A stretch of 64,000 nt of DNA from CAVXGU01 sp963761615 (lineage in GTDB: Bacteria > Acidobacteriota > Vicinamibacteria > Vicinamibacterales > CAVVIG01), in the NCBI GenBank assembly GCA_963761615.1, contig CAVXGU010000003.1, positions 1,116,001-1,180,000 of the forward strand. The letters are read 5' to 3'. Under the pieces are notes generated by a model. The model worked only from the letters and a program-made list of their open reading frames with translations, searched no databases and was not told the origin of the DNA. Each line of letters starts with the position of its first letter. Positions within the stretch are counted from its first letter, which is position 1. A program made the position numbers and the translations under genes. Positions 36,550-44,146 of this stretch are shown here, one piece after another.

Positions 36550-37797
36550 ATGCGAGCTGCCGTTGTCGCGCTGGGAGATCTCGGGCTGAGCGCCCGGATG
36601 CGCTATCACGCGCAGGCGCTGGCGGCGCACGGTGTGGACGTCGATCTCGTCGGCTTCGAAGGCACCACGCTTCCCGACGCGATCGTGCGCAACCCACGCA
36701 TCACGATTCACCGGCTCGAGCCGTCGACGCTGCGGCGCCAGCTCCCCGGGTCGACCTACGCGGTCGCCGGGCTGCTGGACGCCACGCGGCTCGGCCAGCG
36801 CCTCTGGCGGGTCCTCCGGCGCCTGCCGCGGCCCGACCTGGTGCTCGTGCAGAATCCGCCGACCTTTCCGACCGTCGCGGTGTCGTGGTTCTCGCTCCGC
36901 CGCCGCGGCGTCCGGTTCGTCATCGACTGGCACAACCTGGGCTACACGCTGCTTCGCGAGCGCCTCGGGCGATGGCATCCGGCGGTGCGGCTCGCGCGCT
37001 GGTTCGAGCGCCGCGACGCCCGCCTGGCCGACGCGAACCTGTGCGTCTCCCGCGGACTGGCGATGTTCCTCGAAACGCGGTTCGGCGTGGCCGACGCGCA
37101 CGTGCTGTACGACCGGCCCGCGGCGCTTTTCGCGCCGCTGCCGGGCCCGGAGCGCGAGCGGTACCGGCAGGCGTTCTTCGCCCGCCTGGGCGTCCACGCG
37201 CCGCACGTCGGCTTCGTGGTCTGCCCGACGAGCTGGACCGAGGACGAGGACTTCGACCTCGCCATCGACGCCGTCTCGCGGCTGGAGGAGCGGATCCGCG
37301 GCTGGGAGGCCGCCGGGGCGCGGCGCCGGTTTCCCGATCTGGTCATCCTCGTGACCGGCGACGGAGCGCGGCGGGCGCGCTTCGAGCGCCGGTTTGCCGG
37401 CCTGCAGGCGCGCCGGATCCACTTGCGCGCCCGCTGGCTCGAGCCGGAGGATTATCCGAAGGTCGTGGCCAGCGCCGACGTCGGGCTGTCGCTCCACCGC
37501 TCCTCGTCGGGACTCGACATCCCGATGAAGGTCGCCGACCTCTTCGGGGCCGGCGTGCCCGTGTGCGCCCTCGACTACGGAGCCTGTCTCGCCGAGCGGG
37601 TGCGGCACGCCGACAACGGCCTGCTGTTCTCGTCGCCGGCGCAGCTCGCCAACGTCCTGTTCGACCTGTTCGAGACCTTCCCGCACGCCCAGCCCCTGCT
37701 CGATCGCCTGCGCGGAGGAGCGCGGCGGTCGGCCCGCACCACCTGGGAAGAAGGCTGGGCGCGCGAGGCGCGGCCCTTCCTGCTGCCCGGGGCCTGA
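36550..37797 (+). CDS. ALG1-like (GT33-type) glycosyltransferase
   Basis: 415 residues of GT-B fold. The motifs match eukaryotic ALG1, the beta-1,4-mannosyltransferase of dolichol-linked oligosaccharide assembly: DWHNLGYT (126-133), TSWTEDED (227-234) and SLHRSSSGLDIPMKV (314-328), with DLFGAGVPVCAL following. The N-terminal membrane helix of yeast ALG1 is absent. A bacterial homologue would add mannose (or a similar sugar) to a lipid-linked or other acceptor; the acceptor is unknown. It lies 11 bases after ndh in the same direction. Confidence 0.8.
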   Translation: MRAAVVALGDLGLSARMRYHAQALAAHGVDVDLVGFEGTTLPDAIVRNPRITIHRLEPSTLRRQLPGSTYAVAGLLDATRLGQRLWRVLRRLPRPDLVLVQNPPTFPTVAVSWFSLRRRGVRFVIDWHNLGYTLLRERLGRWHPAVRLARWFERRDARLADANLCVSRGLAMFLETRFGVADAHVLYDRPAALFAPLPGPERERYRQAFFARLGVHAPHVGFVVCPTSWTEDEDFDLAIDAVSRLEERIRGWEAAGARRRFPDLVILVTGDGARRARFERRFAGLQARRIHLRARWLEPEDYPKVVASADVGLSLHRSSSGLDIPMKVADLFGAGVPVCALDYGACLAERVRHADNGLLFSSPAQLANVLFDLFETFPHAQPLLDRLRGGARRSARTTWEEGWAREARPFLLPGA

Positions 37798-37801
37798 TCC
37801 G

Positions 37802-38407
37802 ATGACCCGACGGACTCTCCTGTCGGCGCTGGTGATCGCGGCCGTCGCCGCGGCGGTGCCCGCGCGCGCGCTCATCGTCACGCTGAGCGATGCCGACGTC
37901 GATCGGGCGCTCCGGCTCGCCGGCGCCTTCGACGAGCAGCGAACCGCGTTCCATGCGCCGTATCTCATCGACGTCGGCGACGCGACCGTGGAGCGGATCG
38001 AGATCGTCACCGAATTCCGCCGCCTGGTGCTGCTGGCCGAGAGCCGCCGGAACCAGGGCGACTGGCTGTTCACCCAGAGCCCCCAGCGCGCCGAGGCGAC
38101 CCTCGCGCCCTGGCGCGGGCTCGTCACGGTCATCGCGCACCTGCGCTTCAATCCGCAGAACGTGCTCATCAGCGTGCCGCCGTACGACATCCAGGTCGGC
38201 CGTCCCGGCGATCTCGTCCGCGTGGTGGAGGCCACCACGACGCCCGTCACGGCCGGGCTGACTCCTCGCGGCGGCACGATCGTCGGCGCCGAGCTCGAGG
38301 CGCGCGTCGAATCGGCCGCGCTCGGAGAGGCGAGCCGCCGGATCGCCGTGACCCTGCGCGGCGAGACCGTCGCCGCCGTCGACGTGGACTTCTCACGGAT
38401 CGACTGA
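37802..38407 (+). CDS. Exported protein of unknown function
   Basis: 201 residues with a signal peptide (MTRRTLLSALVIAAVAAAVP, cleavage near ARA). The mature part is mostly beta-strand (VTLSDADVDRALRLAGAF, VLISVPPYDIQVG, RIAVTLRGETVAAVDVDFS). Four bases after the ALG1-like gene and five before the LysR gene, so likely part of one operon. Not recognised. Confidence 0.7.
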   Translation: MTRRTLLSALVIAAVAAAVPARALIVTLSDADVDRALRLAGAFDEQRTAFHAPYLIDVGDATVERIEIVTEFRRLVLLAESRRNQGDWLFTQSPQRAEATLAPWRGLVTVIAHLRFNPQNVLISVPPYDIQVGRPGDLVRVVEATTTPVTAGLTPRGGTIVGAELEARVESAALGEASRRIAVTLRGETVAAVDVDFSRID

Positions 38408-38412
38408 CGCGC

Positions 38413-39333
38413 ATGGACCTGAGACAGCTCGAGATTCTGCAGGCCATCGCCGAGACCGGCTCCTTCACCGCGTGCGGCAAGAAGCTGCACGTGTCCCAGT
38501 CGGCCATCAGCCGCCAGATCATGCTGCTCGAGGAAGAGCTCGGTGAGCCGCTGTTCCTGCGCGTGGGCCGGCGCGTGCGGATGACCGCGGCGGCGGAGAG
38601 CCTCGTCCAGCTCGGCGCCCGCGTGTTCCAGGACGTGCGCGAGACCGTCTCGGCCATCACCGACCATTCGAGGGTGCTCCAGGGCACGCTCCGGATCGCC
38701 GGGGGCATGACCGTCTGCCTGTACGTGCTGCCCCTGCTCTTCAGGCGCCTCCGCAAGGTGCACCCGCAGCTCGACGTCCGGCTCACGGTCGCCACGGCCG
38801 GGCAATCGGTCGAGTCGATCCGCGCCGGCCGCGTCGACGCGGGTCTCCTGACGCTTCCCGTCGAGGAGCCGGACCTGGTGACCGTGCCGGTGATGCACGA
38901 GGAGCTGCTGGTGATCACGACGCCCGCGCACGCGCTGGCCGGACGCCGGCGCATCACGCCGCACGACCTCGAAGGCCAGCCGTTCGTCCTCTTCGAGCCG
39001 GGGTCGGCGACCCGGCACGTGATCGACCGCTTCTTCGCCGCGGAGAACATCGAGCCGAACATCGTCATGGACACGGAGAACGTCGAGATCATCAAGGCGA
39101 TGGTCAAGACCGGCCTCGGGATCGGCATCGTGCCCTACCAGGCCGTCGCCCGCGAGGTGCGGGCCGGTCAGCTCTTCTGCACGCGCATCGACGGCCACAA
39201 TCTGGTGCGGGAGACCGGGTGGGTCTACCCGCGGGCGAGCCGGGTGCCGCGGGTCATCCAGGAGTTGCTGAAGGCGTTCGACGAAATCAAGGGGCGGTTG
39301 CGCCTGGCGCCGCCGCCCGGCCGTGTCGCATAA
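38413..39333 (+). CDS. LysR-family transcriptional regulator
   Basis: 306 residues. The N-terminal winged helix-turn-helix spans about 1-60 (MDLRQLEILQAIAETGSFTA then KKLHVSQSAISRQIMLLEEE), followed by a periplasmic-binding-protein-like effector domain (about 90-295). Length is normal for the family. The effector and targets are unknown; LysR regulators often act on a divergent neighbour, but the genes here run in the same direction. Confidence 0.92.
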   Translation: MDLRQLEILQAIAETGSFTACGKKLHVSQSAISRQIMLLEEELGEPLFLRVGRRVRMTAAAESLVQLGARVFQDVRETVSAITDHSRVLQGTLRIAGGMTVCLYVLPLLFRRLRKVHPQLDVRLTVATAGQSVESIRAGRVDAGLLTLPVEEPDLVTVPVMHEELLVITTPAHALAGRRRITPHDLEGQPFVLFEPGSATRHVIDRFFAAENIEPNIVMDTENVEIIKAMVKTGLGIGIVPYQAVAREVRAGQLFCTRIDGHNLVRETGWVYPRASRVPRVIQELLKAFDEIKGRLRLAPPPGRVA

Positions 39334-39339
39334 TAGCGC

Positions 39340-39522
39340 ATGCCCGAACGGCAAGTCGTCATCCGGATACCCCGTCCGCGGGTCATCTCCATCTCGCTCT
39401 CGGAAGCCGAGTGGGTCGCGTTCCTCGAACGCCATCCCGAACCCGTCGACTGGCTGCGGCAGCGGATCCAGGATGAGTTGAACCGCGAGTTCGGCGGGGG
39501 CGATCGGATCCTGGACAGCTAG
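39340..39522 (+). CDS. Small protein of unknown function
   Basis: 60 residues, MPERQVVIRIPRPRVISISL, with a beta-strand pair followed by an amphipathic helix (EPVDWLRQRIQDELNREF). Six bases after the LysR gene. The stop overlaps the 3' end of the convergent sensor kinase by 4 bases. Could be a DNA-binding or adaptor peptide; unrecognised. Confidence 0.5.
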   Translation: MPERQVVIRIPRPRVISISLSEAEWVAFLERHPEPVDWLRQRIQDELNREFGGGDRILDS

Positions 39523-40955
39523 GGCGCCGGCAGCACGAGCTCGAACACCGTCCGGCCCGGACGGCTCTCCACGGAAATGCGGCCGCCGTGCCGCTCGACG
39601 ATCGCCTTGACGATCGACAGCCCGAGCCCACTGCCCGTCGCGGCGCCGCTGCGCGACGCGTCCACCTTGTAGAACCGGTCGAAGATGTGCGGCAGGTGCT
39701 CGGGGGCGATGCCGGGACCGTCGTCCTGCACGGTGATCGCGACGCCGTCCTCGACCGGCCTCGCGGCGAGCCGGATGGCGGTGCCCTCGGGCGCATAGCG
39801 TATCGCGTTGGCGGCCAGGTTCTGCAGCGCCTGCTCGAGGCGGCTCCGGTCGCCGGTCACCGTCTCCGCACGCGGCGCGATCGAGGTCTCCAGCCGGACG
39901 CCGGCCTGCGCGCAGGCGCGCTCGTGCCGGGCGGTGACGCGGTCGAAGAGCGCCGCCACCGGCACCGGCTCGGCCGACCAGCCGCCCCCGCCGCCCTCGA
40001 GGCGTGCGAGGTCCAGCAGGTCGCCGATGATGCGCTCGAGGCGCGCGGTCTCGTCCCCGATGATCGACAGGTACCGCGCCCGCGTCGCCTCGTCGAGGGG
40101 CACTTCCGGCATCGTCAGGGTTTCCAGGTATCCGCGCATCGCCGTCACCGGCGTGGTGAGCTCGTGCGAGACGTCGGCCAGGAGCTGACGGCGCGTGCGG
40201 TCGGCGACGGCAAGCGCCTCGGCGCGCTCGCCGAGGTCGGCCGCCATGGCGTTGAAGGCGCTCGCGACGGCCGCGATCTCGTCGCCGCCTTTTTCAGGGG
40301 CGCGGACGGACAGGTCGCCGGTGCCGAGCCGGCGGGCGGCGTCCTCGAGCGCGCGCAGGCGTCGCCGCGCAGGCCCGAAGACGAGCACCGACGCCACGAT
40401 CGCCCCCACGATGAGCACGCCGGCGGCGACGACGGAGAGAATCGGGCCGAAGCGGCCGAGCACGACGGCGAAGGGCGCTCGCGGGAGGACGCCGACGAGC
40501 GCCGTCATCTCCCCGTCGACGACGACCGGCGCGAACCCCGGCGGGCCGCCGGGACCTCCGCCGAATCCGCCGCGGCCGAAGGGCGGGCCCTGCCGTTCCC
40601 GCCGGCGCGAGAGGCGCGCCCGCGCGGCGCGCAGCAGGGGCTCGGGGACCTCGACGCCGCCGCGCGTGATGACGTCGCCGTCGCGGAGCACCACGAAGAA
40701 GGGCTGATCCTCGTTCGCGTAGCGCTCGGCCAGATACCGCTGGATGTCGACCTGCGGATCGCTCGCGAGCGCAATGGCCAGATCAGCCGCGACGACCTGT
40801 GCGAAGCGCTCGGGCGACTCGCCGCTGGCCGTGCGCCCCGACCGCGCGACGACCCAGAGGAAGAGCACGCCCTGCACGACGAGCATCGCCGCGAGGAACG
40901 CGACGAAGCCGATGGCGATGCGCCAGTAGAGGCTGCGGTACCAGCGGGCGTGCAT
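39519..40955 (-). CDS. Sensor histidine kinase with periplasmic loop and HAMP domain
   Basis: 478 residues. Two transmembrane helices (about 12-35 and 170-195) flank an extracytoplasmic sensor domain that has a Gly/Pro/Phe-rich stretch (GRGGFGGGPGGPPGFAP). HAMP (about 196-250), the H box LLADVSHELTTPVTAMRGYL, and N, G1 (DDGPGIAP) and G2 (GSGLGLSI) boxes follow in a BaeS/CpxA-like order. ATG 40955 has AGGAG at good spacing; a GTG at 40988 is in frame. No response regulator is adjacent, so it is an orphan kinase here. Confidence 0.88.
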   Translation of the reverse strand: MHARWYRSLYWRIAIGFVAFLAAMLVVQGVLFLWVVARSGRTASGESPERFAQVVAADLAIALASDPQVDIQRYLAERYANEDQPFFVVLRDGDVITRGGVEVPEPLLRAARARLSRRRERQGPPFGRGGFGGGPGGPPGFAPVVVDGEMTALVGVLPRAPFAVVLGRFGPILSVVAAGVLIVGAIVASVLVFGPARRRLRALEDAARRLGTGDLSVRAPEKGGDEIAAVASAFNAMAADLGERAEALAVADRTRRQLLADVSHELTTPVTAMRGYLETLTMPEVPLDEATRARYLSIIGDETARLERIIGDLLDLARLEGGGGGWSAEPVPVAALFDRVTARHERACAQAGVRLETSIAPRAETVTGDRSRLEQALQNLAANAIRYAPEGTAIRLAARPVEDGVAITVQDDGPGIAPEHLPHIFDRFYKVDASRSGAATGSGLGLSIVKAIVERHGGRISVESRPGRTVFELVLPAP

Positions 40956-41124
40956 GAAGGTCGTGTCTCCTGACGAGCTCCGCGTCACTCAATGTAATCC
41001 TGAACGCCGGATCTCACGGTTCGATCACGCGCTGTCATGCTCTTTTCATACCCGCGCGTCCGCGGCCCTCGTCGGATAATGAATGTCGGAGTTCGTGTCG
41101 TGCCTGCCGCATGCAAACTGATCC

Positions 41125-41790
41125 ATGAACGCGATCAAGACTGATCGCGCGCTCGTCATCGCCGCCGCGATCCTGATCGCGGCCGTCGCGTTCTGGAGCG
41201 CGCCGAGCGGCCGCGCGCAGTCGACCCCGTCGGCGATCGTCGGCGTCTGGGTGCTGAATTCGTCGTTGAGCGATCGGGCGCCGGCGCCTGCCGCCGGCGA
41301 CGATGGCGCCGGGCGCGGCGACGATCGCGAGAGCGGCGGCGACCGCGGCGGGCGGCGCGGCCGCGGCGGGTTCGGCGGCGGCTTCGGCGGGTTCGGCGGC
41401 TCGCGCCCCGGCGCGGACCGGGGGAGCCGCACCGCCGCGATGCAGCGACGCCAGGACGCCGTCCGCGACCTGCTCAGCCCACCCGACCGCCTCACGATCG
41501 TGCAGACCGACTCGATGGTGATCATCACGGCGGGCGACGGCCGCACGACGCGGCTCGCCCCCGACGCCTCGAAGATCAAGGATGAGAGCACGGGCGCCTC
41601 GCGGCAGACGCACTGGGACGGCGAGAAGCTGGTGAGCGAGATCAGCGGTCTCGGTCCGGGGACGATCACCGAGACCTACGCCGAGGACGGGGACCCCCGG
41701 CGGCTGACGATCACGGTCGAGATGCCGGCAGCACGGGACAAGAAGCAGACGGTGACCGTCCGTCACGTGTACGACGCGCAGCCCGACTAG
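41125..41790 (+). CDS. Exported Gly/Arg-rich protein of unknown function
   Basis: 221 residues with a signal peptide (MNAIKTDRALVIAAAILIAA, cleavage near GRAQS). Residues about 60-95 are Gly/Arg/Asp-rich (GGRRGRGGFGGGFGGFGGSR), followed by a charged helix and a beta-rich C-terminal domain (RLTIVQTDSMVIITAGDGRT). It is divergent from the sensor kinase, whose own periplasmic loop also has a GFGG-type run, so a signalling link is conceivable. Unknown function. Confidence 0.65.
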   Translation: MNAIKTDRALVIAAAILIAAVAFWSAPSGRAQSTPSAIVGVWVLNSSLSDRAPAPAAGDDGAGRGDDRESGGDRGGRRGRGGFGGGFGGFGGSRPGADRGSRTAAMQRRQDAVRDLLSPPDRLTIVQTDSMVIITAGDGRTTRLAPDASKIKDESTGASRQTHWDGEKLVSEISGLGPGTITETYAEDGDPRRLTITVEMPAARDKKQTVTVRHVYDAQPD

Positions 41791-42062
41791 CTCCCGAGTT
41801 CCTCGTCCTCGTCTTCATCGAATCCGGTCACGACGAAGCGGATGTCGGCGTCGGCGCGCCCGATCGCACGCATGGCCGCGTCGAGGTGTGCCTGAAAGTG
41901 TCCGGTCAGATGGCGGCGGATGGCTTCGGTGGGAACCCAGACGGTGATCTGGTCGCCGGAGTCGGCCGCGTAGTAGGTGCCGCCGAACCAGCGGCGGAAG
42001 TCCTCACTGTCGATCTCGCTGCGCAGCCGCGCGAGAATCAGCTGCCAGGGATTGTCGGCCAC
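41787..42062 (-). CDS. DnaA N-terminal-domain-like small protein
   Basis: 91 residues resembling domain I of the replication initiator DnaA: NPWQLILARLRSEIDSEDFR followed by RWFGGTYY and VWVPTEAIRRHLTGHFQAHL, the WxxIL...L...I...F..WF pattern of that domain. The C-terminus is acidic (DEDEDEELGS). It lacks any AAA+ or DNA-binding part. Domain I is used for DnaA-DnaA, DnaB and DiaA contacts, so a free copy could modulate such contacts (inference). It ends 4 bases inside the convergent exported protein gene. Confidence 0.65.
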   Translation of the reverse strand: MADNPWQLILARLRSEIDSEDFRRWFGGTYYAADSGDQITVWVPTEAIRRHLTGHFQAHLDAAMRAIGRADADIRFVVTGFDEDEDEELGS

Positions 42063-42077
42063 GAGGGGTCCAGTCCG

Positions 42078-42656
42078 CTATTCCGAGCTTTCGTCGTTAC
42101 CCTCGTCGGCGGGGGGCTGGCTGGTCGCGAAATCGTCGATGTCCGGCAGCGACTCGTCCACCGGTTCGTCGTCGTCGAGCGTGAAGGAGCGCCCCGTCGC
42201 CTTCAGCGGAATGGGTCCGCGCGGCCGGTCGTTGTCGCGCTTCTTGGCCTTGTTCCCCCCGCGCGACGGCTTGGCGTCGGGGCCGAAGTTGCGGTTGCGC
42301 GGAGGCGCGGGCGCCGCGGTCGGGTCGAACCGCGGGGCGCTCGAGAAGCCGCCGGGACGCGGCGTGAAGCCCCCCGGCCTCGGGCCGCTCGGTCGCGGGC
42401 CCCGATCCTCGCGCGCGCGCGCCTCGCTGACCGCCATCGGTCGGCCATTGAAGATCTGCCCGTTGAACTGCTGAATCGCCTGTTCGGCGTGCGCACGCTC
42501 GGCGAACTCGACGAACGCGAAGCCGCGCGGGCGGCCGGTTTCTCGGTCCACCGGCAGTACGACCTGCGACGGCGGTGCGATGGCCCCGAAGTGGGACCGC
42601 AGATCGGACTCGGTGGTTCCGTACGGCAGGTTGCCAACGAAGAGACGGACAGCCAA
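42078..42656 (-). CDS. RNA-binding protein with one RRM and disordered tail
   Basis: 192 residues. The RRM has RNP2 LFVGNLPY (5-12) and RNP1 RGFAFVEF (44-51). The tail (about 85-192) is Gly/Pro/Arg-rich then acidic (DDDEPVDESLPDIDDF). Bacterial RRM proteins of this kind bind single-stranded RNA and are often cold-responsive. The start is TTG 42656, preceded by AGGAGAAGAG, and a sigma-70-type promoter lies about 100 bases upstream. Confidence 0.9.
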   Translation of the reverse strand: MAVRLFVGNLPYGTTESDLRSHFGAIAPPSQVVLPVDRETGRPRGFAFVEFAERAHAEQAIQQFNGQIFNGRPMAVSEARAREDRGPRPSGPRPGGFTPRPGGFSSAPRFDPTAAPAPPRNRNFGPDAKPSRGGNKAKKRDNDRPRGPIPLKATGRSFTLDDDEPVDESLPDIDDFATSQPPADEGNDESSE

Positions 42657-42756
42657 TCAACTCTTCTCCTGGAAGCGCCCGGTCATGGGGTCGACCGAGC
42701 GGGGGCGTGAGGGGTAGGGACTACAAACACGGCTGGCAGCCGATTCAGTCGAAAAA

Positions 42757-42785
42757 ACCTTACCTGAAGTCCCTCCATCTGGCAA
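42757..42785 (-). promoter_or_regulatory. Sigma-70-type promoter of the RRM protein gene
   Basis: Read on the minus strand, TTGCCA (42785-42780) and TAAGGT (42762-42757) are separated by 17 bases. Transcription from it would give a 5' untranslated region of about 95 bases before TTG 42656. The 335-base interval 42657-42991 otherwise contains no gene that I can support. Confidence 0.6.
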
Positions 42786-42991
42786 GCGCCAGCTTTATCG
42801 TTGGCGGACGCGAGGGCCCGTTGAAGAACACGGCCCGCCGCGGCAGCCTGGCCGTGACCCGCATCGCCCGGCGCATCGACGACACCCGGCGCGCGGGTCG
42901 CCGACCTGGAACACGCCGTCGTGTGCGACGACAAGGGGCCGCGCGCGGGAGGGAGCCGGTGAGATACAATGCCGGACCGGGTCCCAATCGC

Positions 42992-44146
42992 GTGACGCGT
43001 CCACTCCTCGTCATCTTTCTCACGATCTTCGTCAACCTCATCGGATTCGGGATCATCATCCCGCTCCTGCCGTTCTACGCCGAGACCTTCGGCGCTTCTC
43101 CGCTGGCCATCGGGATGCTCTTCGCCGTGTACTCGCTCTGCCAGCTCGGCGCGGCCCCGGTGCTGGGCGCCCTGTCGGACCGCTACGGCCGGCGCCCGAT
43201 TCTCATCTTCAGCCTGGCCGGCACCGTCGTCAGCTTCGTGATGCTGGCCGCCGCCGGCAGCCTGTGGCTCCTGTTCGTCGCCCGCATCGTCGACGGTCTC
43301 TCGGGCGGCAACATCTCGACCGCGCGGGCCTACGTGGCGGACGTGACCGAGCCCAAGGATCGCGCGCGCGCCTACGGGCTCATCGGCGCGGCCTTCGGCC
43401 TCGGGTTCATTCTCGGGCCCGCCATCAGCGGCCTGCTTTCGACCATCAGCTACGCGACGCCGATCTGGGCCGCGGCGGGACTCACGTTCGTGGCGATGCT
43501 GATGGCGTGGTTCTGGCTGCCCGAGTCGGTGCACAAGGCGCGCGCGGGTACGGGCATGCCGTTCCGCGGCTTCGGCGAGATGTTCGCGCGGCCCATGCTG
43601 CGCCGCGTGCTCATGATGGACTTCGTGTACTGGTTCTCGTTCTCGATCTTCGAGACGACGTTCGCACTGTTCGCGGCGGCGCGCTTCGGCTTCGACGCGT
43701 CGCGAACGGGCTACTTCCTGGCCGGCTTCGGCGTGCTCGGCGCCGTGATTCAGGGCGGATTCATCCGCCCGATCGTCAAGCGGTTCGGCGACAAGCGGAC
43801 GTTCGACTTCGGCCTCGCCTGCGCCGCCGTCGGCCTCGTCGGGTCCACGCTGGTGCACTCGGTGCCGATGTTCGCCGTGGCCCTCGTCCCGCTGGCGTTC
43901 GGCATGGGCTTCGGACACCCGACCATGTCGAGCCTCGTGAGCCGCGCGGCGCGCGGCGACGAACAGGGCAAGGTGCAGGGGTCGGCGAGCGCCATCGAGA
44001 GCCTCAGCCGGACCATCGGGCCCGTGTGGGGCAACGCCACGCTCGAGCGCATCGGCGAGCGTACGCCGTACGTGTCCGCGGCGGTGTTCCTGGTCCTGAC
44101 GCTGCTCCTGAGCCTGGGGTATAAGATTACCGACCCGGGGGCCTAG
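42992..44146 (+). CDS. MFS transporter (TetA-like drug:H+ antiporter class)
   Basis: 384 residues with 12 predicted transmembrane helices. GALSDRYGRRPILIFSLAGT is MFS motif A, and FILGPAISGLLS carries a motif C-like segment typical of antiporters. LIGFGIIIPLLPFYAETFGA is the common TetA-family opening. It would export a small hydrophobic compound in exchange for protons; the substrate is unknown. GTG 42992 starts the first helix directly; GTG 42959 is an alternative. Confidence 0.87.
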   Translation: MTRPLLVIFLTIFVNLIGFGIIIPLLPFYAETFGASPLAIGMLFAVYSLCQLGAAPVLGALSDRYGRRPILIFSLAGTVVSFVMLAAAGSLWLLFVARIVDGLSGGNISTARAYVADVTEPKDRARAYGLIGAAFGLGFILGPAISGLLSTISYATPIWAAAGLTFVAMLMAWFWLPESVHKARAGTGMPFRGFGEMFARPMLRRVLMMDFVYWFSFSIFETTFALFAAARFGFDASRTGYFLAGFGVLGAVIQGGFIRPIVKRFGDKRTFDFGLACAAVGLVGSTLVHSVPMFAVALVPLAFGMGFGHPTMSSLVSRAARGDEQGKVQGSASAIESLSRTIGPVWGNATLERIGERTPYVSAAVFLVLTLLLSLGYKITDPGA

